Shown one piece after another: positions 35,312 to 44,903 of a stretch of DNA of 64,000 bases (positions are counted from its first letter, which is position 1; every line of letters starts with the position of its first letter). Location of the stretch: the NCBI GenBank assembly GCA_002412775.1, contig DHVT01000011.1, positions 90,429-154,428 of the forward strand, in the 5' to 3' direction. The notes beneath the pieces were generated by a model. That model was not told the origin of the DNA. It searched no databases and saw only the letters and a list, made by a program, of their open reading frames with translations. This stretch comes from Firmicutes bacterium UBA5201. Lineage in GTDB: Bacteria; Bacillota; Clostridia; Peptostreptococcales; Acidaminobacteraceae. Made by a program: the position numbers and the translations under genes.

Positions 35312-36610
35312 ATGAACGAACGTCTTAGAAACATTGAAAAAATTTTATTGGTGGCCATTTTCACCACATTCATGGGCCAGATCTATGTTACGCCATTCGG
35401 GACCAGTTTCAGGTTGACGATCGCCGTCATGGTGCTCAATGTCCTGATGCTGACATTCCTTGAGATCAAACCGATTCCCACGATCAATCTTGTGGGAATA
35501 ATGATGTTTTCAGTGCGCAGCATAGTCTATGTGTACAATCAGAACGGGACCATTCTTGAGGCGTTCTCAGTATATTATCCTGTAATCTTTTTCTATTTGT
35601 TTTACAGTTTTTTCTTTGTCGTCCTCAATGTCAGAACTTTGATCAAAACACCAGTCAGTCTGTTTTTGGGCATTTGGATCTGCGACACGATTCCGAACTT
35701 CGTTGAGATCATGGTCAGAGGCGATTGGCAAGGGGTCAACTTGGAAGAGGCCATCTATGTGATCATATTGATCGGACTGGTCAGAACACTTATGACGGTG
35801 ATTCTGATCTATCTGACACGTTACTATTATTCTTTCGTCAAGGAAAGGGAACACCATCAGAAATTTGTCGAGAAAATCATTTTGATGTCGAATCTCAAAA
35901 CGGAATTGTTTTTTCTTCGAAAATCCAAAAATGACATCGAAAAAGCCATGCAGCGCAGCTATGAAGTCTATGAACAGTTGAATGAGACCCTACTGAAGGA
36001 TTCCATGCTCACTGTCGCCAAGGATATCCATGAGATCAAAAAAGATTATTCCAGGGTTATTTCCGGAATTGAAAAAAGCATTGAGGAAACACCGATTTAT
36101 CTCATGCATTTCAAGGAGATCATGAAAATCGTCAAAGACGCCAATGAAAAAAATGCCCAATCCAAAGACAAGTCCATCCGGTTTCAATTTTCCGTCAATT
36201 GTGATTTTAAAACGCCTGAATTCTATGCGCTTATATCCATACTCAACAACTTGATCACCAATGCCATAGACGCCATTCAGACATCGGGTGAAATTGTCGT
36301 CATCGGTGATTTCCAGAGTGAGAACCTGCACCTGTCGATTTCAGACAACGGGACGGGTATTGATGAATTTGATATGGAACTGATCTTTGAACCGGGATTT
36401 TCAACCAAATTCAATGAAAACAACGGCATTATGGCTTCCGGCATAGGACTGACACACGTCAAACAATTGGTGAGGTCCTTCTTTGGTGGCGACATCAAAG
36501 TGGAATCCAAAAAAGGCGAGTGGACGCGTTTTGAACTTTGGATGCCCCTTTCCAAACTGCTCGAACCACATGAATTCAAAACAGAAACGATAATGACAGG
36601 TGAGGTGTAA
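35312..36610 (+). CDS. Membrane sensor histidine kinase (GlnK/YcbA-like)
   Basis: 432 aa: five or six membrane spans (about 5-190), a helical linker, an H-box DIHEIKKDYSRV with His240, and a HATPase_c domain (ILNNLITNAIDAIQTS, SISDNGTGIDEFD, GIGLTHVKQLVRSFFGG). The H-box and the domain order match the Bacillus subtilis GlnK glutamine-sensing kinase family. ATG 35312 follows TGGGGA. It overlaps nothing and its stop is directly followed by the regulator's ATG. No glutaminase or glutamine transporter gene is next door, so the signal may differ. Confidence 0.85.
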   Translation: MNERLRNIEKILLVAIFTTFMGQIYVTPFGTSFRLTIAVMVLNVLMLTFLEIKPIPTINLVGIMMFSVRSIVYVYNQNGTILEAFSVYYPVIFFYLFYSFFFVVLNVRTLIKTPVSLFLGIWICDTIPNFVEIMVRGDWQGVNLEEAIYVIILIGLVRTLMTVILIYLTRYYYSFVKEREHHQKFVEKIILMSNLKTELFFLRKSKNDIEKAMQRSYEVYEQLNETLLKDSMLTVAKDIHEIKKDYSRVISGIEKSIEETPIYLMHFKEIMKIVKDANEKNAQSKDKSIRFQFSVNCDFKTPEFYALISILNNLITNAIDAIQTSGEIVVIGDFQSENLHLSISDNGTGIDEFDMELIFEPGFSTKFNENNGIMASGIGLTHVKQLVRSFFGGDIKVESKKGEWTRFELWMPLSKLLEPHEFKTETIMTGEV

Positions 36611-37513
36611 ATGAATTACAACTTTTATTTGGTCGATGACGATAAAAGCGTTCTCAGCATATTGAGCAAGATTATCGTCAATCAAAATTTAGGGGACATT
36701 ATTGGAAAGGCCATAGATGGCGAACAGGCCGCAATGGAAATCCCAAAACTTTCACCGGACATAGTCATAGTGGATCTTTTACTGCCAAAAGTGGATGGCA
36801 TCACATTGGTGGAACGACTCAAGATGTTATTTCCCGATATGCCATTCATCATGATCAGTGAAGTGCACTCCAAGGAAATGGTTTCAAAAGCATACAACAG
36901 CGGCGTTGAATTTTTTGTCAACAAACCCATCAATGTCATAGAGGTCATGAATGTCATAAAAAGAGTGGATGAGAAACTGAGAATGAAAAAAGTGATTGAT
37001 TCGTTCCAAAGCGCTTTTCAGAGTATCAGGACACTTGATGAGATCTCATCAGGCTCCAAAGCGGCAAAACTCGACCCCATACTGGAAAACGCAAAAGAAA
37101 TTTTGAATCAACTTGGCATACTCAGCGAGGCGGGTTGCAAGGACATCATCAACATACTGGAATTTGTTGTGCAAAACGACAATATGAGTCATAAGAAACT
37201 CATTGAATTCAAATTAACGGATCTTTATGCCTATCTCAGCACAAAGTATGAGAAGGAACGCGGTGAGATTGTCAATGAGAAAGCCATTGAACAGAGGATT
37301 CGCAGGGCTATCGGCCAAGCACTTGAGAACGTGTCGGAATTGGCTCTGGATGATTATGAACACCTCGCATTCATGCGATACGCATCGACACTTTTCGAGT
37401 TCAGGGAAGTCCGAAAAGAAATGGACTACATAAAACGCATTTCAAAAATCAGAGGCAAGATCAACATCAAGAAATTCATCATCGGATTGGTGTCTGAAGC
37501 CCAAAACAATTGA
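36611..37513 (+). CDS. Response regulator with YcbB (GlnL-type) output domain
   Basis: 300 aa. Receiver domain 1-120: acidic pocket VDDD at 8-11, phospho-acceptor Asp55 in IVIVDLLLPKVDG, Lys in FVNKPINV. After a helical linker comes the YcbB DNA-binding domain (about 150-300; QRIRRAIGQALENVSELALDD and LFEFREVRKEMDYI). GlnL of B. subtilis has this architecture. Starts at the base after the kinase stop, so the pair is coupled. Target promoters are unknown. Confidence 0.88.
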   Translation: MNYNFYLVDDDKSVLSILSKIIVNQNLGDIIGKAIDGEQAAMEIPKLSPDIVIVDLLLPKVDGITLVERLKMLFPDMPFIMISEVHSKEMVSKAYNSGVEFFVNKPINVIEVMNVIKRVDEKLRMKKVIDSFQSAFQSIRTLDEISSGSKAAKLDPILENAKEILNQLGILSEAGCKDIINILEFVVQNDNMSHKKLIEFKLTDLYAYLSTKYEKERGEIVNEKAIEQRIRRAIGQALENVSELALDDYEHLAFMRYASTLFEFREVRKEMDYIKRISKIRGKINIKKFIIGLVSEAQNN

Positions 37514-37561
37514 CACCCTTTAAATGTTTACAATTTAATGGTTTGTTTTTAAGATGAGAGT

Positions 37562-37570
37562 TGATATAAT
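37562..37570 (+). promoter_or_regulatory. Extended -10 promoter for miaB-mutSL
   Basis: TGATATAAT: TG at 37562-37563 and TATAAT at 37565-37570; TTTGTT at 37542-37547 is a poor -35. It lies directly before the terminator hairpin at 37571, so the start site would fall in the hairpin. Confidence 0.4.
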
Positions 37571-37600
37571 AAAAAAGGGACTTAGCTCCCTTTTTTTTAG
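37571..37600 (+). terminator. Terminator after the two-component pair
   Basis: AAAAAAGGGA, loop CTTAGC, TCCC then TTTTTTTT. The A-tract pairs with the T-tract, so it could work in both directions. Confidence 0.75.
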
Positions 37601-37630
37601 TGCTTAAAAGTGTGAGACGAGGAGAATTCA

Positions 37631-39067
37631 ATGTCAAAAAGAGAAGTATTCAATATCGAATCCGTTGAAGAAATTTTAAACAGGAACGATGAAGTCATAA
37701 GGAACATCAAGACGATCAACGATCAGATTTTCAAGGAATCCGGAAATCAAAAGAACGCATTCACTGTGACCTACGGTTGCCAGATGAATGAACACGACTC
37801 AGAGAAGCTCGAAGCCATGCTTATGGATATGGGCTACAATATTGTAAAAAGTGTGGAGGAATCCGATCTGGTGATCTTCAACACGTGCTGTGTCAGAGAA
37901 AATGCCGAGTTCAAAGTCTATGGCAACCTTGGCCGGATCAAGAAGCTCAAGGAAACCAAACCGGATTTGATTCTTGCGGTTTGCGGGTGCATGATGCAAC
38001 AGCCCCATGTTGTGGAACAAATCAAGAAAAAGTACAAGTATGTGGACCTCGTGTTCGGAACCCACAATTTGCACAATTTTCCGGTGCTGCTCGAGGAGAC
38101 GCTGACTGGAAATCAACAAGTCGTTGAAGTATGGGATTCACAGGGCGATGTCGTGGAGGGGATGCAAATCTCGAGAAAAAAAGAGGTCAAAGCCTATGTG
38201 AACATCATGTACGGTTGCGACAATTTCTGTTCCTACTGCATCGTACCATATACAAGAGGCAGAGAACGCAGTAGAAGACCTGAGGACATTGTTGAGGAAA
38301 TCAGACAACTTGCTGTTGAGGGCACCAAAGAAGTGATGCTTCTGGGTCAAAATGTCAACTCATATGGCAACAACATCGATGATGCAGTGGATTTTCCTGA
38401 TCTTTTGAAATTGGTCAATGCGGTGGATGGCATCGAACGTATCCGATTCATGACCTCGCATCCCAAAGACATCACCCAAAAACTCATAGAGACCATGGCG
38501 GAATCGGACAAGGTTTGTGAATATTTGCATTTGCCGATCCAGTCAGGAAGTAATACCATCCTAAAGAACATGAACCGCAAATATACTAGAGAGCACTATA
38601 TGGATATCATTGACAGAGCAAAAACACTGATGCCGGAACTCGGAGTCACTACGGACATCATTCTCGGTTTCCCTGGTGAGACTGAGTCGGATTTTATGGA
38701 TACAATGAATATGATCGAGACCATCCAGTATGATTCGGCGTTCACCTATCTGTACTCAAAACGTACAGGGACCCCGGCGGCAACACATGACCACCAGGTC
38801 ACAGAAGAGGATAAGCATGATCGAATGAACAGACTACTCGCTGTGCTCAATCCTATGATTCATGAGAAGATGAGGACATTCGATGGCAAAGTCGTGGAAA
38901 TACTGGTGGAAGGCGTGTCCAAGACATCCGATGAGCTCTTGATGGGCCGGACACGTCAAAACCAAATTGTCAATTTCAACGGCGACACTGCCCTGATCGG
39001 TAAACTTGTCAACATCAAAATAACCAAGCCAAAAAAATTCTCGTTGTTTGGAGAAGTGGTAGAATAA
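37631..39067 (+). CDS. miaB: tRNA-2-methylthio-N6-dimethylallyladenosine synthase
   Basis: 478-aa radical-SAM methylthiotransferase that modifies i6A37 in tRNA. N-terminal UPF0004 domain cysteines are in TYGCQMNEHDSEKL, FNTCCVRENAEFK and LAVCGCMMQQ; the radical-SAM CxxxCxxC is YGCDNFCSYCIVPYTRGRE; a C-terminal TRAM domain runs to the end. Length typical, with a 40-residue N-terminal extension common in Firmicutes. miaA, which makes the substrate i6A, is at 43.6 kb in the same gene block. Confidence 0.96.
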   Translation: MSKREVFNIESVEEILNRNDEVIRNIKTINDQIFKESGNQKNAFTVTYGCQMNEHDSEKLEAMLMDMGYNIVKSVEESDLVIFNTCCVRENAEFKVYGNLGRIKKLKETKPDLILAVCGCMMQQPHVVEQIKKKYKYVDLVFGTHNLHNFPVLLEETLTGNQQVVEVWDSQGDVVEGMQISRKKEVKAYVNIMYGCDNFCSYCIVPYTRGRERSRRPEDIVEEIRQLAVEGTKEVMLLGQNVNSYGNNIDDAVDFPDLLKLVNAVDGIERIRFMTSHPKDITQKLIETMAESDKVCEYLHLPIQSGSNTILKNMNRKYTREHYMDIIDRAKTLMPELGVTTDIILGFPGETESDFMDTMNMIETIQYDSAFTYLYSKRTGTPAATHDHQVTEEDKHDRMNRLLAVLNPMIHEKMRTFDGKVVEILVEGVSKTSDELLMGRTRQNQIVNFNGDTALIGKLVNIKITKPKKFSLFGEVVE

Positions 39068-39086
39068 TTAATCGAAGGAACCTAAT

Positions 39087-41732
39087 ATGATGAATGTGGA
39101 TCGTTCCAAGCTAACACCGATGATGAAACAGTATTTTGAAATTAAAGACCAATATATGGACTATATCCTGCTCTACCGTTTGGGTGATTTCTACGAAATG
39201 TTCTTTGATGATGCCGTCAAGGCGGCAAGAGAACTCGAAATCACTTTAACGGCTAGAAACTGCGGACTTGAGGACAAAGCTCCACTTTGTGGGGTTCCTT
39301 ACCATGCAGTGGATGGCTACATCAAGAAACTGGTGGAAAAGGGCATAAAAGTCGCCATTTGTGAACAGACAGAAGATCCCGCCCTGGCCAAAGGCATCGT
39401 CAAAAGGGAAGTGGTCAGAATTGTGACCCCCGGTACAATCACAGATCCCGAAATGCTCGATGCCTCAAGCAACAATTACATCGCTGCGGTCTTCAAAAGC
39501 GAACACGGCTATGGACTCGCTTACTGCGATATCACTACCGGCGCATTCAAATCTACTGAAGTGGTCGGCATTTCAATTCTGATGGATGAAGTCATGAAAA
39601 TCGAACCAAGCGAGATCATCTATCCTTTAAGCGGTGAGATCGATCGTCAACTGGCCGATTACATCAAAGCGAACAACATCAGTTTCACGCCCTACTTGGA
39701 CCATGCGTTCCTGATGCATGCGAGTGAGATCACCATAGAACGTATCCTTAATGTCTATTCGCCAGAATCCCTGGGGTTTTCCGATTATCCTGTGGCACTT
39801 TGCGCCAGCGGTGCCCTGCTCGCTTATGTGGAAGAGACCGCAAAAGTGCCACTTATGCACATTTCCAGGATAGAACTGTACAATCACTCGAATTTCATGA
39901 TGCTCGACAAATTCACGAGACGCAATCTTGAACTCGTCGAGACCATGAGGACGGGGGATAAGAAAGGCAGTCTGCTGTGGGTCATCGACAAGACTTGTAC
40001 GGCGATGGGAGCTAGGCGGATCAAATCATGGGTGGAAGAACCTCTGCTCAATCAAAAGAGTATTGAAAAACGTCTGAATACAGTGGAAGTGCTTGTAGAC
40101 GACCTGATGCTCAGGAGCGATCTGAGAACACTTTTAAAAGAAATCTACGATCTTGAGCGTTTGACCTCCAAACTGGTTTATGGCAGTGTCAATCCGAGAG
40201 ATCTGGTGGCTCTCAAGCAATCGCTGCTCGTGCTACCGGATATCAAAGCCTACATATCGGATCTCTCCACAGGAGAATTCGAGACCATAGATTCTGAAAT
40301 CGATCCGCTTCAAAATGTATTTCAGCTTATAGACAATGCCATCATCGAAGAACCTCCATATGGCATTAAAGAGGGTGGAGTGATCCGATCCGGTTACAAT
40401 GTGGAACTCGATAGCCTAAGAGATGCCGCACTAAACGGCAAACAATGGATATTGGGTATTGAGCAAAGCGAACGGGAGCGCACTGGCATCAAGAATCTGA
40501 AAATAGGGTTCAACAAAGTGTTCGGCTACTATATCGAAATTTCCAGGGGCAGCATCAAGAATGCACCTGAGGAATATATCAGAAAGCAAACGCTTGCAAA
40601 TGCGGAAAGATATATCACCCCAGAACTCAAGCAACTGGAAGAGACTGTACTCGGTGCGGAAGAGAAAATCGGGCGATTGGAACTGGAACTCTTCAACACG
40701 CTCAAACAGGACATCATGGTTCATATCGAGCAGATCAAGAGTACTGCGAATGCGATCGCCTCACTGGACGCACTCCTCTCATTCGCAGAATGCAGCTACA
40801 GATACGGCTATGTCAAACCGAAAATAAATGATCAATCCACCATAAAAATCAAGCATGGAAGGCACCCGGTGATTGAACGCATATTCAACGATACGATTTT
40901 TGTTCCAAACGATACCCATCTGGATCACAAAGGGCATCAGTTCTACATCATCACCGGTCCCAACATGGCCGGTAAGTCCACCTATCTCAGACAGGTGGCA
41001 CTCATCACCTTGATGGCACAAATCGGGTGTTACGTCCCGGCCGAAAAAGCGGAAATCGGCATAGTGGACCGCATATTCACCAGAGTCGGAGCGTCGGATG
41101 ACCTGTCTCAAGGGCAGTCGACTTTCATGGTGGAAATGAACGAACTGGCGAACATACTCAACAATGCCACGCCAAAATCCCTGATCATTCTCGACGAGAT
41201 CGGAAGAGGCACGAGCACTTATGACGGTCTCAGCATCGCGTGGAGTGTGGTGGAATATATAGCCAAGCATTCAGGCATTCATGCCAAGACTTTGTTCGCG
41301 ACGCATTATCATGAGCTCACAGAGCTTGAAGGCCGCATTGAAGGAGTCAAAAACTTCAGGATTGCCGTAAAGGAATCCAAGGATGACATCATATTCCTCC
41401 GCAAGATCGAGCCGGGTGGTGCCAACCAGAGTTTCGGAATCCAGGTGGCCAAGTTGGCGGGAGTACCGGGACCGGTCATTCAAAGGGCCAAAGAGATTCT
41501 AGCAAAGCTGGAAATCAATGACATCAACAACAATATTCAAAATCTCAAGGAACAGGATGAGCCAAGCGGTTCAAACGGACCATTTGTGACAGCGCCATCT
41601 GAGTTTGGCATCACAGAAGGGCTTTATAGGTTCATTGACCAATTGGAAATCGATCGGATGACGCCCATCGAAGCAATGAACACGCTTTATAAGATCGTCA
41701 CCGATTTCAAAGATCAATCAGGAAGAGGTTGA
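39087..41732 (+). CDS. mutS: DNA mismatch repair protein MutS
   Basis: 881-aa mismatch recognition ATPase. The mismatch-contacting Phe-x-Glu is in LGDFYEMFFDDA near the N terminus (LYRLGDFYEMF); Walker A is ITGPNMAGKSTYLRQVALI, Walker B is LIILDEIGRGTSTYDGL, and ATHYHELTELE follows. Domain order is that of MutS1. Tandem ATG codons at 39087 and 39090 make the first residue ambiguous. mutL starts one base after its stop. Confidence 0.97.
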   Translation: MMNVDRSKLTPMMKQYFEIKDQYMDYILLYRLGDFYEMFFDDAVKAARELEITLTARNCGLEDKAPLCGVPYHAVDGYIKKLVEKGIKVAICEQTEDPALAKGIVKREVVRIVTPGTITDPEMLDASSNNYIAAVFKSEHGYGLAYCDITTGAFKSTEVVGISILMDEVMKIEPSEIIYPLSGEIDRQLADYIKANNISFTPYLDHAFLMHASEITIERILNVYSPESLGFSDYPVALCASGALLAYVEETAKVPLMHISRIELYNHSNFMMLDKFTRRNLELVETMRTGDKKGSLLWVIDKTCTAMGARRIKSWVEEPLLNQKSIEKRLNTVEVLVDDLMLRSDLRTLLKEIYDLERLTSKLVYGSVNPRDLVALKQSLLVLPDIKAYISDLSTGEFETIDSEIDPLQNVFQLIDNAIIEEPPYGIKEGGVIRSGYNVELDSLRDAALNGKQWILGIEQSERERTGIKNLKIGFNKVFGYYIEISRGSIKNAPEEYIRKQTLANAERYITPELKQLEETVLGAEEKIGRLELELFNTLKQDIMVHIEQIKSTANAIASLDALLSFAECSYRYGYVKPKINDQSTIKIKHGRHPVIERIFNDTIFVPNDTHLDHKGHQFYIITGPNMAGKSTYLRQVALITLMAQIGCYVPAEKAEIGIVDRIFTRVGASDDLSQGQSTFMVEMNELANILNNATPKSLIILDEIGRGTSTYDGLSIAWSVVEYIAKHSGIHAKTLFATHYHELTELEGRIEGVKNFRIAVKESKDDIIFLRKIEPGGANQSFGIQVAKLAGVPGPVIQRAKEILAKLEINDINNNIQNLKEQDEPSGSNGPFVTAPSEFGITEGLYRFIDQLEIDRMTPIEAMNTLYKIVTDFKDQSGRG

Positions 41733-41733
41733 G

Positions 41734-43536
41734 ATGGAAAATAAACGCATAAAATTACTGGATGAGTTCACCGCAAGTAAAATCGCAGCCGGAGAAGTGG
41801 TGGAAAGACCTGCCATGGTCGTAAAAGAGCTGGTGGAGAATGCCATCGACGCCGGTGCGGATGAAATTGTGATCGACGTCAAAAATGGTGGAAAAAAAAG
41901 CATAAGGGTCTCTGACAATGGTTCCGGCATACACATCGAGGATTTGACTTTGGTGTTTGAACGCCACGCTACAAGCAAAATCAGGTCGATTGAAGATCTT
42001 TATGACACACATAGCTTGGGTTTCAGAGGTGAGGCGCTTTCCAGCATTTGCGCTGTCTCCCAGGTCGAGATGATCACAATGTGCGAAGGCGACCCTTACG
42101 GGACCAAAATCCTGGCAGCGGGCGGTAAAATCCTGAAGCAGACTGAAGTCGGTGCCATAAGAGGTACGAGCATCTTTGTCAAAGACTTGTTCTTCAATAC
42201 ACCCGCCAGACTCAAATTTTTGAAAAGCGATCAAGCCGAAGGGAAGTCCATCACCGAGCTTGTCAGCACACTCGCCATTTCGCATCCTGAAATCGCATTC
42301 AAGTATGTGAACGATGATCGACTGGTGTTTCATACTCCCGGCAAAGGTGATCTCGGCAATGCCATTTTTTCGATCTACGAAACAGGAATACTCAAACATC
42401 TCCATAAAATCAGCGAATCCCACGACGATATCAGTATTCACGGATTCGTTTCCAAATTCGACTATACAAAGGGCACAAAGAGCCATCAGTTGACTTTTGT
42501 CAATGGAAGGTATGTGAAGAGCGATGTGATCAAAGACGTCGTACAAATGGCGTATAGGCCCTATCTGATGGGTGGCAGGCATGCCGTATGTTTTCTTTTT
42601 ATAGAGGTTCCACCGGCAACGGTGGATGTGAACATTCATCCCGCCAAAACGGAGATCAAATTTCACGATGAGGGAAAAATCAAACAATTGATCTATATGG
42701 CACTGAAAAAATCATTTCATCTATACGATCAAGTTCCCCAAGTGACATTCAGTGAAAAGGAAGTGTTTGTGAAACCCTCCGATTCGAACAGGCCGGAAGC
42801 CATATTGGAGCCTATGACCGCGTCAGATCCACCACCTGCATATTCACCTCAGGCATATTCACCACCGGCATTCACGCCAGAAAAAATCGATTTTGAGGCC
42901 ATCTCGCAGATGAATGCCTTCGCAGATGCTTTGGTGCGGGAATCCCCGGAGATCATCAGAGACTCCGTTTATGACGAACTGGACTATATTGGTGTTTTTG
43001 ACAAGACCTATCTTATTTTTGAAAAAAATTCTCAACTGGTCATGATCGATCAGCATGCCGCCCATGAAAAAATACTATATGAACAGTTCATGCATGCCTT
43101 TAAAAACCAGGAAATCTCCTCACAGATGCTTTTGATTCCCGAAACAGTGGAACTCGATGCCATGGATATGGGTGCACTGGATCAAATGGCTTCATTTATC
43201 ACCAACATGGGATTTGAGTATGAGCGTTTTGGCAATTCGACTGTGATACTGAGGGAGATTCCAAGCCTTCTTTCCATTCAGAGCGCCAAATTGATGTTTT
43301 CGGAAATTCTTGAAGGCACAAGAACGGGAATGGAAGACCATATTGAGGAAAAACTGGCTTCCAGAGCTTGCAAGGCTGCGATAAAAGCCAATGATGCGAT
43401 TCATTCCATAGAAGTGGACGCGTTGGTGGAACAATTGAAATCCCTTGAATCACCATACACTTGTCCTCATGGCAGACCAATAGTCATCCAGTTCGGGAAA
43501 CCTGAGATCGAAAGAAAGTTCAAAAGGATATTGTGA
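41734..43536 (+). CDS. mutL: DNA mismatch repair protein MutL (endonuclease-proficient type)
   Basis: 600 aa. GHKL ATPase N terminus: IAAGEVVERPAMVVKELVEN with NAIDAGADEI, SDNGSGIHIEDL and GFRGEALSSICAVS. A Pro-rich linker lies near 355-380 (PPPAYSPQAYSPPAF). The C-terminal domain carries DQHAAHEKILYEQF, which fits the DQHAx2Ex4E endonuclease motif, plus ACKAAIKAND and CPHGRPIVIQF. So this MutL nicks DNA itself, as expected where MutH is absent. Confidence 0.96.
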   Translation: MENKRIKLLDEFTASKIAAGEVVERPAMVVKELVENAIDAGADEIVIDVKNGGKKSIRVSDNGSGIHIEDLTLVFERHATSKIRSIEDLYDTHSLGFRGEALSSICAVSQVEMITMCEGDPYGTKILAAGGKILKQTEVGAIRGTSIFVKDLFFNTPARLKFLKSDQAEGKSITELVSTLAISHPEIAFKYVNDDRLVFHTPGKGDLGNAIFSIYETGILKHLHKISESHDDISIHGFVSKFDYTKGTKSHQLTFVNGRYVKSDVIKDVVQMAYRPYLMGGRHAVCFLFIEVPPATVDVNIHPAKTEIKFHDEGKIKQLIYMALKKSFHLYDQVPQVTFSEKEVFVKPSDSNRPEAILEPMTASDPPPAYSPQAYSPPAFTPEKIDFEAISQMNAFADALVRESPEIIRDSVYDELDYIGVFDKTYLIFEKNSQLVMIDQHAAHEKILYEQFMHAFKNQEISSQMLLIPETVELDAMDMGALDQMASFITNMGFEYERFGNSTVILREIPSLLSIQSAKLMFSEILEGTRTGMEDHIEEKLASRACKAAIKANDAIHSIEVDALVEQLKSLESPYTCPHGRPIVIQFGKPEIERKFKRIL

Positions 43537-43600
43537 AAAAATGATGCTATAGTGTTACAATTTTGACAAAATTATATTATAATAAGTGGGTGTGGTAGTT

Positions 43601-44524
43601 ATGGATAAAGTCATTTTCATAGTAGGACCGACGGCAGTAGGAAAGACAGATGTGTCCATTGAACTCGCAAAAGCGCTGAATGGTGAAATCGTTTCAGCCG
43701 ATTCTGTACAAATCTACAAGAAACTGAATATAGGATCAGCAAAACCGACACCGGAAGAAATGGACGGTATTCCCCATCATTTGTTGGACTTCGTGGATCC
43801 GGACTCATCCTTTTCGGTAAGTGATTACACAAGGCTGGCCAAAGGTGTGATTCAGGAGGTCAGATCGAGAGGGAAAACTCCGATTGTCACAGGCGGAACT
43901 GGACTTTATGTCAATGCTTTGCTATATGATATGGATTTTGGAAAAATCGAATCTGATGAGGATTACAGAAACACACTTGAACAGATTGCTGAGGATCAGG
44001 GAAAAGAAGTATTGCATCAGATGCTTGAAGCCATAGATCCCGAGGCTGCGGGAAAGATACATGCCAACAATCTGCGTAGGGTCATCAGGGCACTTGAAGT
44101 CAATAAATGGACTGGAAAACCCATGTCGGACTTCGCTGCAGACCCGATCCCAACAGCCGATTACGAGACGATCATCATAGGTCTTACCCGTTCGCGTCTA
44201 AAGCTTTACGCTCGGATCAACAAACGCGTGGACATCATGCTGGAGTCCGGTTTGATCGAAGAGGTAAAAAAATTAAAAAATGATGGAATTGATGGTAGTT
44301 ATCAGTCCATGCAGGGTATAGGATATAAGGAAGTTTTGGATTATCTGGAGGAGAAATACGATTTCGACACCATGGTGACTGTTTTAAAACAAAGCAGCAG
44401 AAGATATGCCAAAAGACAAATGACATGGTTCAGACGATATAGAGATATGGAATGGATTGACCTCGATAAGTTCACATCGGTAAAGGACATCACAGAAGAA
44501 ATCCTGTCAAAGATAAAAAAATAG
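43601..44524 (+). CDS. miaA: tRNA dimethylallyltransferase
   Basis: 307-aa enzyme adding the dimethylallyl group from DMAPP to A37. P-loop IVGPTAVGKTDVSIELA, then VSADSVQIYKKLNIGSAKP and GGTGLYVNALLYD; QMTWFRRYRDMEWID near the end. ATG 43601 (MDKVIFIVG) is preferred to a GTG at 43586, giving the usual short N terminus. It consumes DMAPP made by ispH and supplies the substrate of MiaB. hfq follows 18 bases later, the common miaA-hfq order. Confidence 0.95.
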   Translation: MDKVIFIVGPTAVGKTDVSIELAKALNGEIVSADSVQIYKKLNIGSAKPTPEEMDGIPHHLLDFVDPDSSFSVSDYTRLAKGVIQEVRSRGKTPIVTGGTGLYVNALLYDMDFGKIESDEDYRNTLEQIAEDQGKEVLHQMLEAIDPEAAGKIHANNLRRVIRALEVNKWTGKPMSDFAADPIPTADYETIIIGLTRSRLKLYARINKRVDIMLESGLIEEVKKLKNDGIDGSYQSMQGIGYKEVLDYLEEKYDFDTMVTVLKQSSRRYAKRQMTWFRRYRDMEWIDLDKFTSVKDITEEILSKIKK

Positions 44525-44542
44525 AGAGAAGGAGGGGGATTT

Positions 44543-44764
44543 ATGAAAAATACAATCAATTTGCAAGATGTATTTTTGAATCAATGTAGGAAAGACCAAA
44601 CACCGATTACGATTTTCTTGATCAGCGGATACCAGATCAGAGGTTTGGTAAAAGGTTTTGACAGTTACACGATTGTGCTCGACAGCGAAGGCAAGCAACA
44701 AATGATTTACAAGCATGCGATTTCAACGATCATACCATCGAAAACCATTAATTTTCAGGCATGA
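44543..44764 (+). CDS. hfq: RNA chaperone Hfq
   Basis: 73-aa Sm-like hexameric RNA chaperone. Sm1 motif TPITIFLISGYQIRGLVKGFDSY and Sm2 motif MIYKHAISTIIPSK with the conserved YKHA are both intact, and QDVFLNQCRK matches the N-terminal helix. The short C terminus is normal for Firmicutes. Binding of small RNAs is expected; a candidate partner is the C-rich RNA at 56.94-57.11 kb. An AGGAGGGGG ribosome site precedes it. Confidence 0.96.
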   Translation: MKNTINLQDVFLNQCRKDQTPITIFLISGYQIRGLVKGFDSYTIVLDSEGKQQMIYKHAISTIIPSKTINFQA

Positions 44765-44771
44765 CATTTAG

Positions 44772-44820
44772 AAAAAGAGCGTTTAGGGGCATCGATTCCA
44801 AAAACGCTCTTTTCATTTTA
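44772..44820 (+). terminator. Terminator after hfq
   Basis: AAAAGAGCGTTT (44773-44784) pairs with AAACGCTCTTTT, then a T-rich tail. Ends the miaB-hfq gene block. Confidence 0.88.
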
Positions 44821-44834
44821 GTGTGAATAAGCGG

Positions 44835-44863
44835 TTGTTATTCTATGTAAGAACCTATATAAT
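44835..44863 (+). promoter_or_regulatory. Promoter of the transketolase gene
   Basis: TTGTTA at 44835-44840, 17-base spacer, TATAAT at 44858-44863, 41 bases before the ATG. Confidence 0.6.
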
Positions 44864-44903
44864 ATTTATGGAATATTTAAGTTGAAGAAAGGTTGGTATC
44901 AAT

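Noticed and set aside
41755..42687. 310-aa minus-strand ORF opposite mutL
   Set aside because: Exact shadow of conserved mutL codons; no ribosome site, no domain, His/Phe/Cys-rich composition.
43563..43583. TTGACA plus TATAAT before miaA as a promoter
   Set aside because: The spacer would be only 9 bases, too short for sigma-A; mutL-miaA may simply be co-transcribed.
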